Source: Imbroritus primus (GTDB taxonomy: Bacteria; Pseudomonadota; Gammaproteobacteria; Burkholderiales; Burkholderiaceae). From it: DNA of 64,000 bases. The position numbers and the translations under genes are program-made. The stretch spans positions 1,612,001 to 1,676,000 of the forward strand of contig NZ_OZ201293.1 in assembly GCF_964332355.1 (NCBI RefSeq), in the 5' to 3' direction. The notes beneath the pieces were generated by a model, which saw only the letters and a program-made list of their open reading frames with translations, was not told the DNA's origin and made no database searches. The first letter of the stretch is position 1. Every line of letters begins with the position of its first letter. Positions 38,812-47,268 of the stretch are shown here, piece by piece.

Positions 38812-39225
38812 ATGAAACGATCCGCAAAATTCATCCAATCCGTGCTTGCGGCCAGCCTTCCGGTATTGCTGATTCCGGTTGCCCTGCCCGCGGCTGCCCA
38901 GGCTCCCATGGTCATGGAAACGCTCGGGCCGGTCAGTTATATCTGCGGGGGCGTGGGCGCAGATGAACAGCAGGCGCTCGACAGCAAGAAATCCGGCTTC
39001 AACATGGATCTACTCTTTACCCAGGGTGCGCGTGGCGAATACCTGTCGGATGTGGAGGTGCGCCTGAGCCGCGATGGACAGCAGGTTGCGTCCTTCCGCG
39101 CTCCTGGCCCGCGCTGCCTGATCAAGGCCCCCGCCGGCAGCTACACGGTCGAAGCGACATCCCAGGGTTCCATGAAGCGCGCCAAGCTGTCTACCCAGTC
39201 CGGCCAGCACCAGTTCCGCTGGTGA
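38812..39225 (+). CDS. exported hypothetical protein (about 137 aa)
   Basis: A signal peptide (about residues 1-30, SVLAASLPVLLIPVALPAAAQA) followed by a small beta-rich domain that resembles carboxypeptidase-regulatory/transthyretin-like folds: YICGGVGADEQ, then GEYLSDVEVRLSRDGQQVAS and APAGSYTVEATSQG. Two cysteines (in YICGG and PRCLIK) could form a disulfide. Function unknown; the translocated protein is probably periplasmic. AAGGAG is 7 nt before the ATG. Its stop overlaps the start region of the next gene (TGATG), so it is coupled with the NlpC/P60 lipoprotein. Confidence 0.8.
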   Translation: MKRSAKFIQSVLAASLPVLLIPVALPAAAQAPMVMETLGPVSYICGGVGADEQQALDSKKSGFNMDLLFTQGARGEYLSDVEVRLSRDGQQVASFRAPGPRCLIKAPAGSYTVEATSQGSMKRAKLSTQSGQHQFRW

Positions 39226-39932
39226 TGACAGGGCGGCGACTCACGGGGCCGACGGGCCCCTTGTTTACGCAAACACCGGCCAGGCGCGCACTGCCTGTCC
39301 TGCTCCTGTGTGCCTGCTTGCTGGCGGCGTGTTCGAGCACCCCCACACGCTCGAGCAAATCCCCTTCCGCAGGCCGCACACCCGGGCCGCCAATCAAGGA
39401 TCCCTCCGCAGGACTCGAAGAAATTTCCATCCAGGCCATGGCGCTGGTCGGCACCCCCTACCGTTATGGCGGCAATACGCCGGACAGCGGCTTCGATTGC
39501 AGTGGGCTGGTACGCTATGTCGTGAATCGCTCGGCCGCTGTCAGCCTGCCACGCACTACTGCGGAGATGGGCACGCGCGGCATCCCGTTGCAACGCGCAG
39601 AAGTCGCCTCCGGGGATCTGGTGTTCTTCAACACCGCCGGCCACCCGCATTCCCATGTCGGCATCTACGTGGGCCAGAACCGCTTTGTCCACGCTCCGTC
39701 AAGCGGAGGTACCGTGCGCCTGGAGGACATGACGAAAAGCTATTGGGCCCGGCGCTATACCGGCGCCCGCCGCGTGGTCGAAGCCGGCTCTTTGCCGATG
39801 CCTTCGAGCACAGGCATGACCGCCTCCCTGGAGCCGGCTCCTGCCATTTCGCCAGCGCCCTTACCCGCCCTTGCCCCCTCCGCCGCACTGGCGGAAGAAG
39901 ACGATCCGATCGCGGCATTCGCGCGCCAATGA
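39225..39932 (+). CDS. NlpC/P60 family lipoprotein, putative peptidoglycan endopeptidase
   Basis: A 235-residue lipoprotein: basic head, hydrophobic stretch and lipobox LLAAC near residue 36 in LLLCACLLAACSS. The NlpC/P60 catalytic domain spans about residues 65-185. The nucleophile is in FDCSGLVRYV, the histidine in HSHVGIYVG and a polar third residue in the region FVHAPSSGG. Members cut D-Glu/meso-Dap peptide bonds in cell wall. An Ala/Pro-rich tail follows. A GTG one codon before the ATG is an alternative start. Convergent with pit, separated by a terminator. Confidence 0.9.
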   Translation: MTGRRLTGPTGPLFTQTPARRALPVLLLCACLLAACSSTPTRSSKSPSAGRTPGPPIKDPSAGLEEISIQAMALVGTPYRYGGNTPDSGFDCSGLVRYVVNRSAAVSLPRTTAEMGTRGIPLQRAEVASGDLVFFNTAGHPHSHVGIYVGQNRFVHAPSSGGTVRLEDMTKSYWARRYTGARRVVEAGSLPMPSSTGMTASLEPAPAISPAPLPALAPSAALAEEDDPIAAFARQ

Positions 39933-39951
39933 CGCAAGCGCGCAGGCAATG

Positions 39952-39982
39952 AAAAAGCCCCGGCATGACCGGGGCTTTTTTT
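39952..39982. terminator. bidirectional terminator between the NlpC gene and pit
   Basis: A stem AAAAGCCCCGG / CCGGGGCTTTT with a 5-nt loop, with A-rich and T-rich flanks on each side. It sits between convergent genes. Confidence 0.9.
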
Positions 39983-40004
39983 GCGATGCATCCTTTTGTA
40001 CGGA

Positions 40005-41015
40005 TCACATGATATGCGTGCCGATCCACCAGGCAATCGCCGCCATGAAGGCCGACGCCGGAATCGTCAAGATCCACGCCCAGACGATATTACCGGCCAA
40101 TCCCCAGCGCACGGCCGACATCTTCTGCACCGAGCCGACGCCGACGATGGCACCGGTAATCGTGTGCGTGGTCGACACGGGAATGCCCAGCGCCGATGCG
40201 ACAAACAGCGTGACCGCCCCGCCCGTCTCGGCGCAAAAACCGCCGACAGGTTTGAGCTTGGTGATTTTCTGCCCCATCGTCTTCACAATCCGCCAGCCGC
40301 CGAACATGGTGCCAAGGCCAATGGCAACGTAACAGACGATGATGACCCACATCGGCGGCTCTGCCGCTCCCTGGGCAGCATAGCCGCCTGCAATCAGCAG
40401 CATCCAGATGATGCCGATGGTTTTCTGCGCATCGTTACCGCCATGCCCGAGGCTGTACATCGCAGCCGACACCAGCTGCAGGCGCCGGAACCACTTGTCC
40501 ACGCGGCTCGGTGGTGTACGGAAGAACATCCAGCCCACGATCAGCATCAACAACGACCCCAGGACCATGCCCAGGATCGGGGCAACGAAAATGAACGCGA
40601 CGGTCTTGAACAGGCCGCTTGCGACCAGCGAGCTGGTACCGGCCTTGGCTACCGCAGCCCCAACCAGGCCGCCGATCAGCGCATGGGACGAGCTCGAAGG
40701 AATGCCGTAGTACCAGGTGATAATGTTCCACGTGATTGCGCCAACCAGCGCGCCGAAGACCACGTAGTGATCGACGATTGCCGGATCGACCGTCCCCTTG
40801 CCGACGGTCGCTGCAACCTTCAGATGAAACACGAAGACGGCGATGACGTTGAATGCCGCCGCCATGGCCACCGCCTGGTGCGGCTTGAGCACGCCCGTCG
40901 ACACCACCGTGGCGATCGAGTTGGCGGCATCGTGAAAGCCGTTCATGAAGTCGAACGCGACTGCCAGGGCGACCAGGAAGATGATCACCCACAGGCTCAT
41001 TTGTACAGTATCCAT
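40005..41015 (-). CDS. low-affinity inorganic phosphate transporter, PiT family
   Basis: A 336-residue inner-membrane phosphate:cation symporter with two inverted halves, each with a PiT signature: GFHDAANSIATVVSTG near the N-terminus and GGNDAQKTIGIIW at about residue 190. About ten hydrophobic segments. The start at 41015 (MDTVQMSLWV) has GGGGA 4 nt upstream. It begins 14 bp after the DUF47 gene, with which it forms the usual pair in which DUF47/PhoU-like proteins regulate the transporter. Confidence 0.93.
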   Translation of the reverse strand: MDTVQMSLWVIIFLVALAVAFDFMNGFHDAANSIATVVSTGVLKPHQAVAMAAAFNVIAVFVFHLKVAATVGKGTVDPAIVDHYVVFGALVGAITWNIITWYYGIPSSSSHALIGGLVGAAVAKAGTSSLVASGLFKTVAFIFVAPILGMVLGSLLMLIVGWMFFRTPPSRVDKWFRRLQLVSAAMYSLGHGGNDAQKTIGIIWMLLIAGGYAAQGAAEPPMWVIIVCYVAIGLGTMFGGWRIVKTMGQKITKLKPVGGFCAETGGAVTLFVASALGIPVSTTHTITGAIVGVGSVQKMSAVRWGLAGNIVWAWILTIPASAFMAAIAWWIGTHIM

Positions 41016-41029
41016 ACTGTCCCCGCTGC

Positions 41030-41656
41030 TTACGCGTTTTCCAGCACGATACCCTCGATGATGTTGGCCACATCCTCGCACTTATCGGTGATCGTCTCGA
41101 GCTGCTCGTAAATGGCCTTGAGCTTGATGAGCCGCTTGACGTCAGTTTCCTCGCGGAACAGCTTCGACATCGCGGAACGCATCACGCGGTCGGCCTCTGA
41201 CTCGAGGCGGTCGATTTCTTGTGTGGTTTTGAGGATCGTGCCTGCGTTCTTCATATTGCTGAGCAGGCCGACAGCGATCTTCACCTGGTCGCAACACGAC
41301 ACGCAGATCGTCGCCAGCTGGCGCGCTTCATCGGTCAGGCTGGTGACGTCGTAGAGCGAAATGGTTTCGGCGACATCTTCCATCAGATCAAGGATGTCGT
41401 CCATCGTGGTGATGAGCTTGTGGATCTCGTCGCGATCAAGCGGCGTGATGAAAGTCTTGTGCAGCAGGTCGACGGTGTCATGGGTGATGCGGTCGGCCTT
41501 CTTCTCGGTCGCCTGCACTTGCCGCGCATGGGCCTCGGCGTTGGGCAGGTCATTGATCAGTGCGAGCAATTCGCGGGCAGCGGAGACCGCGCAATCGGCA
41601 TGCTGATCGAAATACTCGAAAAACTTACCCTCTGTCGGCATGAAACGGCCAAACAT
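41030..41656 (-). CDS. DUF47 (PhoU-like) phosphate transport regulator
   Basis: A 208-residue all-helical protein of the DUF47/YkaA family related to PhoU. The acidic and histidine-rich helices include FFEYFDQHADCAVSAARELL, HARQVQATEKKADRITHD and PLDRDEIHKLITTMDDILD, which suggest metal binding. It is thought to associate with the Pit transporter encoded directly downstream. AAAGGA lies 7 nt before ATG 41656; 26 upstream codons are open but not conserved-looking. First gene of a two-gene operon with pit. Confidence 0.9.
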   Translation of the reverse strand: MFGRFMPTEGKFFEYFDQHADCAVSAARELLALINDLPNAEAHARQVQATEKKADRITHDTVDLLHKTFITPLDRDEIHKLITTMDDILDLMEDVAETISLYDVTSLTDEARQLATICVSCCDQVKIAVGLLSNMKNAGTILKTTQEIDRLESEADRVMRSAMSKLFREETDVKRLIKLKAIYEQLETITDKCEDVANIIEGIVLENA

Positions 41657-41812
41657 GATGCTTTCCTTTTGAAAGAACGGAGTATGAACTGCTGGTGCAG
41701 CCATGCCGACCTGAACCGCCGATGTGTCGGCCATGTGTCGTCATGGAAATGACATATTTTACCGGCTTAGCACGGCTACATTCGCCGCACCGCACAAAAA
41801 AACGGAGAAATT

Positions 41813-43207
41813 TTACTGCTCGTTGTCGAAGAATGCGTTACCGCCAACAAAATTGTCGAATTTCGTGAATTGCCCCAGGAAGGTCAGGCGCACTGTGCCG
41901 ATCGGACCGTTACGCTGTTTGCCGATGATGATTTCCGCCGTACCCTTGTCCTGCGAATCCGGGTTATAAACCTCGTCCCGGTAAATGAACAGGATCACGT
42001 CCGCATCCTGTTCGATGGCGCCCGACTCCCGCAGGTCGGACATGACCGGACGCTTGTTGGGACGCTGCTCCAGACTGCGGTTCAGCTGCGAAAGGGCAAT
42101 GACAGGGCAGTTCAGCTCCTTGGCCAAGCCCTTCAGCGAGCGCGAGATCTCGGAAATCTCGGTGGCGCGGTTTTCCCCACCGCCACCGGAGCCCGACATC
42201 AACTGCAGGTAGTCGATGATGATCAGGCCCAATTGCCCGCACTGGCGCGCCAGACGACGGGAACGTGCGCGCAGCTCCATGGGGTTGAGCGCCGGCGTTT
42301 CGTCGATGAACAGCTGCGCATCGTTCATCTTCTGGATGGCGTGGGTCAGCCGGGGCCAGTCCTCATCAAGCAAGCGGCCAGTTCGCAGGCGGTGCTGGTC
42401 GAGCCGCCCCACCGAGCCCAGCATCCGCATCGCCAGCTGCGTGCCGGCCATTTCCATGGAGAACACCGCGACCGGCAAGCCCTGCTCCACCGCCACATGC
42501 TCGCCGATATTCAGCGAGAACGCCGTCTTACCCATGGAAGGACGACCGGCTACGATGATCAGGTCACCGGCCTGCATGCCACTGGTCATGCGATCCAGAT
42601 CGGCAAATCCGGTCGCGACACCGGTAATGTCATTCTGGTTGTCGCGGTGGTACAGCTCGTCGATGCGCTCCACCACCTGCGTCAGCAGCGGCTGGATTTC
42701 CTGGAAGCCCTGCTGGCCGCGTGAGCCCTCTTCAGCAATGGCGAACACCTTGGACTCGGCCTCGTCGAGCAATTGCCGGACCTCGCGCCCCTGAGGATTG
42801 AAGGCGCCGGTAGCGATTTCATCGGCGACCGTCACCAGTTTGCGCAGCACGGAGCGATCGCGCACGATTTCCGCATAGCGCCGGATATTGGCCGCACTGG
42901 GGGTGTTTTGCGCGAGTGCATTCAGATACGCCAGCCCACCGACCTCATCCGCCTTACCGGCGGCCTTGAGCATCTCGAACACCGTCACCACGTCGGCCGG
43001 ACGCGCGCCCGAAATCAGGCGTCCGATGTTCTGGAAAATCAGGCGGTGATCGTAGCGGTAGAAATCGGACTCGGACAGGAAGTCGCCGATGCGGTCCCAG
43101 GCGGAATTGTCCAGCAGCAGCCCGCCCAACACCGATTGCTCGGCCTCGATGGAATGCGGCGGCACCTTGAGCGCGTCGAATTGCGGATCGGACGTGGGAG
43201 CGTTCAT
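41813..43207 (-). CDS. dnaB: replicative DNA helicase DnaB
   Basis: A 464-residue hexameric helicase that unwinds the chromosome at the fork. N-terminal DnaB domain (about 15-120) with EAEQSVLGGLLLDN; the RecA-like ATPase has Walker A GRPSMGKTAFSLNI, AVFSMEMAGTQLAMR, Walker B LIIIDYLQLMSG and the arginine-finger region KRPVMSDLRESGAIEQDAD. No intein. Downstream of the ribosomal S6-PriB-S18-L9 unit, with a terminator between, as in many proteobacteria. Confidence 0.98.
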   Translation of the reverse strand: MNAPTSDPQFDALKVPPHSIEAEQSVLGGLLLDNSAWDRIGDFLSESDFYRYDHRLIFQNIGRLISGARPADVVTVFEMLKAAGKADEVGGLAYLNALAQNTPSAANIRRYAEIVRDRSVLRKLVTVADEIATGAFNPQGREVRQLLDEAESKVFAIAEEGSRGQQGFQEIQPLLTQVVERIDELYHRDNQNDITGVATGFADLDRMTSGMQAGDLIIVAGRPSMGKTAFSLNIGEHVAVEQGLPVAVFSMEMAGTQLAMRMLGSVGRLDQHRLRTGRLLDEDWPRLTHAIQKMNDAQLFIDETPALNPMELRARSRRLARQCGQLGLIIIDYLQLMSGSGGGGENRATEISEISRSLKGLAKELNCPVIALSQLNRSLEQRPNKRPVMSDLRESGAIEQDADVILFIYRDEVYNPDSQDKGTAEIIIGKQRNGPIGTVRLTFLGQFTKFDNFVGGNAFFDNEQ

Positions 43208-43320
43208 GGGTAGCGATTATAGCTGCCCGGCACGGGCAACATGAAAAGAATCCGCACAGCGGATTCCGGCGTGCGCGGGCAAGCGGATGCGCATCATGCA
43301 GACGCAGCGCGCAGGCAAAG

Positions 43321-43348
43321 AAAAAGCAGGCGCAAGCGCCTGCTTTTT
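43321..43348 (-). terminator. terminator after rplI
   Basis: A perfect stem AAAAAGCAGGCG / CGCCTGCTTTTT with a 4-nt loop and T/A runs on both sides. It lies 50 bp downstream of rplI and ends the ribosomal protein unit before dnaB. Confidence 0.88.
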
Positions 43349-43398
43349 CCACGGCTGTCTATTTCCTGTGGCCCGCCTTGCGGCGCGCCAAATGGAAA

Positions 43399-43851
43399 TC
43401 AGGCTGCCTCGCCTTGTACCACCAGGGTGATTTCGGCCACCACATCGGTGTGCAGCGACACGCGCACCGGATGTTCGCCAATCGTCTTCACCAGGCCGTT
43501 CGGCAGCGTGATGCGCGAACGCTCGATGGCGTAACCCTGCTTGCCCAGGGCCTGTGCGATGTCTTCGTTCGTCACCGAGCCGAACAGACGGCCGTCGACG
43601 CCAGCCTTCTGGCTGACTTCCAGGGTCGTGCCGTTCAGCTTTTCGTTGAGCTTCTCGGCTTCGGCCAGCTTCTCGGCAGCAATCTTTTCGAGTTCGGCGC
43701 GGCGGGCTTCGAATTCCTTCAGCGCTGCGTCGGTTGCACGACGTGCCAGGCGATTCGGGATCAGGAAGTTACGAGCATAACCATCCTTGACACGCACCAC
43801 GGCGCCCAGGTCGCCAACGTTCTTGACTTTTTCCAGCAGAATAACTTGCAT
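43399..43851 (-). CDS. rplI: 50S ribosomal protein L9
   Basis: A 150-residue two-domain L9. The N-terminal RNA-binding half MQVILLEKVKNVGDLG...GYARNFLIPNRLA is linked by a long helix (EARRAELEKIAAEKLAEAEKL) to the C-terminal domain (FGSVTNEDIAQAL). Normal length. Third ribosomal gene of the rpsF-priB-rpsR-rplI operon. Confidence 0.98.
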   Translation of the reverse strand: MQVILLEKVKNVGDLGAVVRVKDGYARNFLIPNRLARRATDAALKEFEARRAELEKIAAEKLAEAEKLNEKLNGTTLEVSQKAGVDGRLFGSVTNEDIAQALGKQGYAIERSRITLPNGLVKTIGEHPVRVSLHTDVVAEITLVVQGEAA

Positions 43852-43877
43852 GTTCAGTTCTCCTTGTCGACCGTGGC

Positions 43878-44153
43878 TTAGTTCTTGTGCAGGTCGGTGT
43901 ACGGCAGCAGCGCGAGGAAACGCGCACGCTTGATGGCCGTGTCGAGCTGACGCTGATAGTGGCTGCGGGTACCGGTCAGGCGGGCCGGCGTGATTTTGCC
44001 ATTCTCACCGATGAAGTCGCGCAGCGTGTCCAGATCCTTGTAGTCGATCTGTTCGACGCCGGCCACGGTGAAGCGGCAGAATTTCTTGCGCTTGAACAGC
44101 GGGTTCTGTGTGAAGCGCTTCTTGTTCTTATCGTTACGTTTGACGAATGCCAT
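43878..44153 (-). CDS. rpsR: 30S ribosomal protein S18
   Basis: A 91-residue S18. The conserved segment starts FCRFTVAGVEQIDYKDLDTLRDF and continues with the arginine-rich TGTRSHYQRQLDTAIKRARFLALLPY. It binds the 30S platform with S6. The basic head KRNDKNKKRF is a little longer than usual. It starts 3 bp after the priB stop. Confidence 0.98.
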   Translation of the reverse strand: MAFVKRNDKNKKRFTQNPLFKRKKFCRFTVAGVEQIDYKDLDTLRDFIGENGKITPARLTGTRSHYQRQLDTAIKRARFLALLPYTDLHKN

Positions 44154-44156
44154 GAT

Positions 44157-44456
44157 TCAATCCTTTGCGAATTCTTTACATCCAGTGATGTGATAGACCA
44201 GTGCCTTGCTGTTGCGGTGACGGCGGGCCATGAAGCCTTCCCATTCCATCATTGTGCCAAGGGGCATGCGATCGACTTCCTGACCGATACTGCCCACCGC
44301 GACGGCGGCGATATGAAACTCGATCTGGCGCGGCGTATTGGCTTCGGTCACGTCTCCGGCGTGCTGCAGCATGCAGTTCACGACGGGGATGCCTGCTGGG
44401 GTATAGCGCAACGCATCGCGCTCCACCAGACTGGCCGTGAGAAAAAACCGGTTCAC
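44157..44456 (-). CDS. priB: primosomal replication protein PriB
   Basis: A 99-residue single-OB-fold protein that helps PriA restart stalled replication. The run MNRFFLTASLVERDALRYTPAGIPV is typical, with GTMMEWEGFMARRHRNSKALVYHI forming the last strands. The start is GTG. It sits between rpsF and rpsR as in E. coli and other proteobacteria, which supports the call. Confidence 0.95.
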   Translation of the reverse strand: MNRFFLTASLVERDALRYTPAGIPVVNCMLQHAGDVTEANTPRQIEFHIAAVAVGSIGQEVDRMPLGTMMEWEGFMARRHRNSKALVYHITGCKEFAKD

Positions 44457-44529
44457 GCCTTGCGTCTCACCTCAAGTCACACACCCGCACACCCGGGTCG
44501 GCTCCGCCGGCCCGCGCAAGGCATGCCAC

Positions 44530-44904
44530 TCAGGCAGCCTGGCCTTCCGAGGTTTGCTGGGCAGCCTTCTTGGCTTCTTCCCGCTGCACTTCCTTCATCA
44601 TCGGCGACGGTGCGGTCTCGGCCTTCTTCGTTTGCACGATCAGGTGACGCAGCACGGCATCGTTGAACTTGAAGGCATGCTCGAGCTCGACCAGGGTTTC
44701 CTGGTTGCACTCGATATTCATGCAAACGTAGTGAGCCTTGGCAAGCTTCTGGATCATGTAGGCGAGCTGGCGGCGGCCCCAGTCTTCCACGCGGTGGATC
44801 TGGCCAGCCTGACCGGTGACGAGGCCTTTGTAGCGCTCGATCATCGCGGGCACTTGCTCGCTCTGGTCCGGATGGACGATAAAGACGATTTCGTAATGAC
44901 GCAT
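44530..44904 (-). CDS. rpsF: 30S ribosomal protein S6
   Basis: A 124-residue S6. It opens MRHYEIVFIVHPDQSEQVPAMIERY, with VEDWGRRQLAYMIQKLAKAHYVCMNIEC in the middle. An extended Ala/Lys/Gln-rich tail of about 25 residues is present. ATG 44904 has AAAGGAG at 5 nt; the open frame 14 codons further up is not conserved. First gene of its operon, with a promoter at 44979-45006. Confidence 0.98.
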   Translation of the reverse strand: MRHYEIVFIVHPDQSEQVPAMIERYKGLVTGQAGQIHRVEDWGRRQLAYMIQKLAKAHYVCMNIECNQETLVELEHAFKFNDAVLRHLIVQTKKAETAPSPMMKEVQREEAKKAAQQTSEGQAA

Positions 44905-44978
44905 TGACGCTCCTTTGGGATCGATAAACAGCCACCCGGGCGTCAAGAAGACCGGTGTGGCAAGGTAGAAAGCCGGTC

Positions 44979-45006
44979 ATTATAGCGGAAAAACCGCTTT
45001 TTCCAA
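44979..45006 (-). promoter_or_regulatory. sigma-70 promoter of the rpsF operon
   Basis: On the minus strand TTGGAA (45006-45001) and a perfect TATAAT (44984-44979) are 16 nt apart. Transcription would start about 70 nt before rpsF. A small AGCGG-TTTTT-CCGCT hairpin overlaps the spacer and could also end the asparaginase transcript. Confidence 0.6.
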
Positions 45007-45013
45007 AAGCCGC

Positions 45014-46051
45014 CTAGATTGCCTCGAAAAACTGCTGCAGCGCGAGTGCATCCGGCACCCCTTGCGCGCCGATGATTCCCGCCTCGCCCGTGCCAAGCGC
45101 CAGCATCAGCGCCACGCGCGCCTTGGCGGGATTGAGGTCTGCCGTGGCCGGGAATCCGCCGGGCGCGGCGTGTTCCCCGCCTGCCGCCACGCCTGTGGCG
45201 CTGGTGACATATCCGGCACCCGAACGGCTGCCGCGCACCACAGCTACCCCCTGTCGCCAGGCATCGGCCAAGGCGGGCAGCAGCGCTTCATGAATCGAAC
45301 CGTTGCCGGGGCCGGCGATCACCAGGCCCTGAACGCCCTGTTGGACCAGTCCATCGACCAACTGGCGGCGTGCGCCCGCGACACTGACAATCACTTCCAC
45401 CCACGGCCAGTCGGCCGGCATGCCGAGCAGCCGGCCACCAATGCCGGCCAGCGCCACCGGACGGCGTCCGTAGCGGATCTGCTGCCCGGCAACGGCACCC
45501 AGTGGTCCGCATCCTGGCGACGCAAACGCCTGCACCGCGCCGGTATGGAGCTTGACCACATCGCGCGCCGCATGGATTTCCTGATTGACCACTACGAGTA
45601 CACCCAGCGCCGCCGAACCAGGATGGGCCGCCACCCGCACCGCATGGAGCAGATTGAGCGGGCCGTCGGCCGATACCGCCGTCGCGGGGCGCATCGCTGC
45701 AGTCAGTACCACGGGAATGCCGGCAGGCTGCGTGAGGTGCAGCAGGATAGCGGTTTCTTCAAGGGAGTCCGTGCCGTGCGTGATGACGATGCCGTCAACC
45801 TCTCCACTATCGCGCCAGGCGCGGATGCGTGTATCAAGTCGCTGCCAGACGGCAAAACTCATGTCCTTGCTGTCCAGCTGGGCAACCTGCTCGGCCTGGA
45901 TCTCGGCGATATCGCCCAGGCCCGGCAAGGCTGCCAGCAAGGCATCGATGGGCAGCGTGGCGGAACGGTAACCATCGGTTGCGGCCGGATTGGCGGCGAC
46001 CCCGGCAATCGTACCGCCCGTGGCAAGAATGGCGATTCTCGGCTTGGACAT
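45014..46051 (-). CDS. L-asparaginase, cytoplasmic-type (type II-like sequence)
   Basis: A 345-residue asparaginase family enzyme hydrolysing asparagine to aspartate and ammonia. The first catalytic threonine is in ILATGGTIAG (Thr near residue 12) and the second in the block VDGIVITHGTDSLEET. Tyr of GYRSATLP and the later lysine region complete the usual active site. No signal peptide is seen at the N-terminus MSKPRIAIL, so it is probably cytoplasmic. Glutaminase side activity is possible. It diverges from lexA. Confidence 0.9.
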   Translation of the reverse strand: MSKPRIAILATGGTIAGVAANPAATDGYRSATLPIDALLAALPGLGDIAEIQAEQVAQLDSKDMSFAVWQRLDTRIRAWRDSGEVDGIVITHGTDSLEETAILLHLTQPAGIPVVLTAAMRPATAVSADGPLNLLHAVRVAAHPGSAALGVLVVVNQEIHAARDVVKLHTGAVQAFASPGCGPLGAVAGQQIRYGRRPVALAGIGGRLLGMPADWPWVEVIVSVAGARRQLVDGLVQQGVQGLVIAGPGNGSIHEALLPALADAWRQGVAVVRGSRSGAGYVTSATGVAAGGEHAAPGGFPATADLNPAKARVALMLALGTGEAGIIGAQGVPDALALQQFFEAI

Positions 46052-46164
46052 GGTCCCTCACTGATCAATGGCTGGCTTGCATTGTACCGAGAGTGCCGGT
46101 CGCGAACCCCGAGGCTTGTGTCGTCGCACCACCACAGGCAAACGATGCGACCAGGCAAAAATTC

Positions 46165-46192
46165 TTGCAGTTCGCAAAATACTGTATAAAAT
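46165..46192 (+). promoter_or_regulatory. lexA promoter
   Basis: TTGCAG (46165-46170) and TAAAAT (46187-46192) separated by 16 nt give a fair sigma-70 promoter. The first LexA box overlaps its -10, as needed for autorepression. Confidence 0.55.
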
Positions 46193-46219
46193 CACAGCAT
46201 ACTGTTCAAATATACAGTC
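46180..46219. promoter_or_regulatory. two tandem LexA (SOS) boxes
   Basis: Two perfect CTGT-N8-ACAG dyads, at 46182-46197 (CTGTATAAAATCACAG) and 46202-46217 (CTGTTCAAATATACAG). They are spaced exactly 20 bp apart, so LexA dimers would lie on the same helix face. They sit just upstream of lexA and may also affect the divergent asparaginase gene. Confidence 0.92.
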
Positions 46220-46258
46220 CGCGAAGCAGGCTGCGCGGTCATCTCGGGATAGAAGGCG

Positions 46259-46906
46259 ATGGCGAAACTGACGGCAAGACAGCAGCAGATCTACGATCTG
46301 ATCCGCACGACGATCCAGCAGACCGGATTCCCCCCTACGCGCGCCGAAATCGCTGCGCAATTCGGCTTTTCCTCAGCCAACGCAGCGGAAGAACATCTAC
46401 GCGCCCTGGCCCGCAAAGGCGTGATCGAACTCACGCCCGGCGCCTCGCGCGGTATCCGTCTCAAGGCCATGGACGATGGCGCGCACCAGTTCAGCCTGCC
46501 GTCGATGGGCTTCATGCAGCTCACGCTGCCGCTGGTGGGCCGCGTGGCTGCCGGCAGCCCGATCCTCGCCACCGAACATATCGATCGCCAGTACCAGGTG
46601 GATCCGAGCGTCTTCAGCGAAACACCAGACTATCTGCTCAAGGTGCGCGGCATGAGCATGCGCGACGCAGGGATTCTCGATGGCGACCTGCTCGCCGTGC
46701 GCAGCGCCCGCGAAGCAAGCAACGGCAAGATCGTGGTGGCCCGCCTCGGCGAGGAAGTCACAGTCAAACGCCTGCAACGCCGCGGTCAGGTTATCGAACT
46801 GATCGCGGAAAACCCCGATTACCAAAGCATCATCGTCGATCTGTCGAAAGACGATTTCGCACTGGAGGGCATCGCCGTGGGGCTGATCCGCCCCAGCGCG
46901 CCCTAG
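46259..46906 (+). CDS. lexA: LexA repressor
   Basis: A 215-residue SOS repressor. N-terminal winged helix (about 1-68) MAKLTARQQQIYDLI...TRAEIAAQFGFSSANAAEEHL binds the SOS box. The peptidase domain has the self-cleavage site Ala98-Gly99 in RVAAGSP and the catalytic pair Ser133 (GMSMRD) and Lys170 (EVTVKRL). RecA filaments trigger its cleavage after DNA damage. Autoregulation is indicated by the two boxes upstream. Length normal for betaproteobacteria. Confidence 0.98.
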   Translation: MAKLTARQQQIYDLIRTTIQQTGFPPTRAEIAAQFGFSSANAAEEHLRALARKGVIELTPGASRGIRLKAMDDGAHQFSLPSMGFMQLTLPLVGRVAAGSPILATEHIDRQYQVDPSVFSETPDYLLKVRGMSMRDAGILDGDLLAVRSAREASNGKIVVARLGEEVTVKRLQRRGQVIELIAENPDYQSIIVDLSKDDFALEGIAVGLIRPSAP

Positions 46907-47051
46907 CCTCATCACCGCGTGGCCGCACCGACCGGTGCGGCCTGCATGCACCTTCATGGACAAGCTCCGATGCCTTGGCTGGCAGGGTAGCGTACGTCCG
47001 TGATCAACCAGGCCGTCGTGCAGCCTCGTGTTTATCAGTAGAGGTGTTCCA

Positions 47052-47210
47052 ATGCTGCAGCTTGTTCACTCCACCCGCACCCCCGTCCATCCGACGCCGT
47101 TCCGCCAGGTGCAAGGCGTCCGCGTGTATCAGGGGCAACGCCGCCGCACCATGGTCGGCAGCATGGCCGCTATCTGCCGCATGCTGGAGCGTGACAGCGG
47201 CCAGCGCTGA
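47052..47210 (+). CDS. small hypothetical protein (52 aa)
   Basis: A possible 52-residue basic protein, MLQLVHSTRTPV... ending MLERDSGQR. AGAGG lies 7 nt before the ATG. It contains a strand-like pair around GVRVYQGQRRRTMV. Coding status is uncertain because of its size. Confidence 0.4.
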   Translation: MLQLVHSTRTPVHPTPFRQVQGVRVYQGQRRRTMVGSMAAICRMLERDSGQR

Positions 47211-47268
47211 TCGAAACAGCTCATCTCGAGAGACCGCCCCAGCATCAGCACACCGCTGATGTGGGCAG

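Noticed and set aside
45829..47259. 476-codon plus-strand open frame over asparaginase and lexA
   Set aside because: Antisense or out of frame to asparaginase and lexA, and it crosses the LexA operator.
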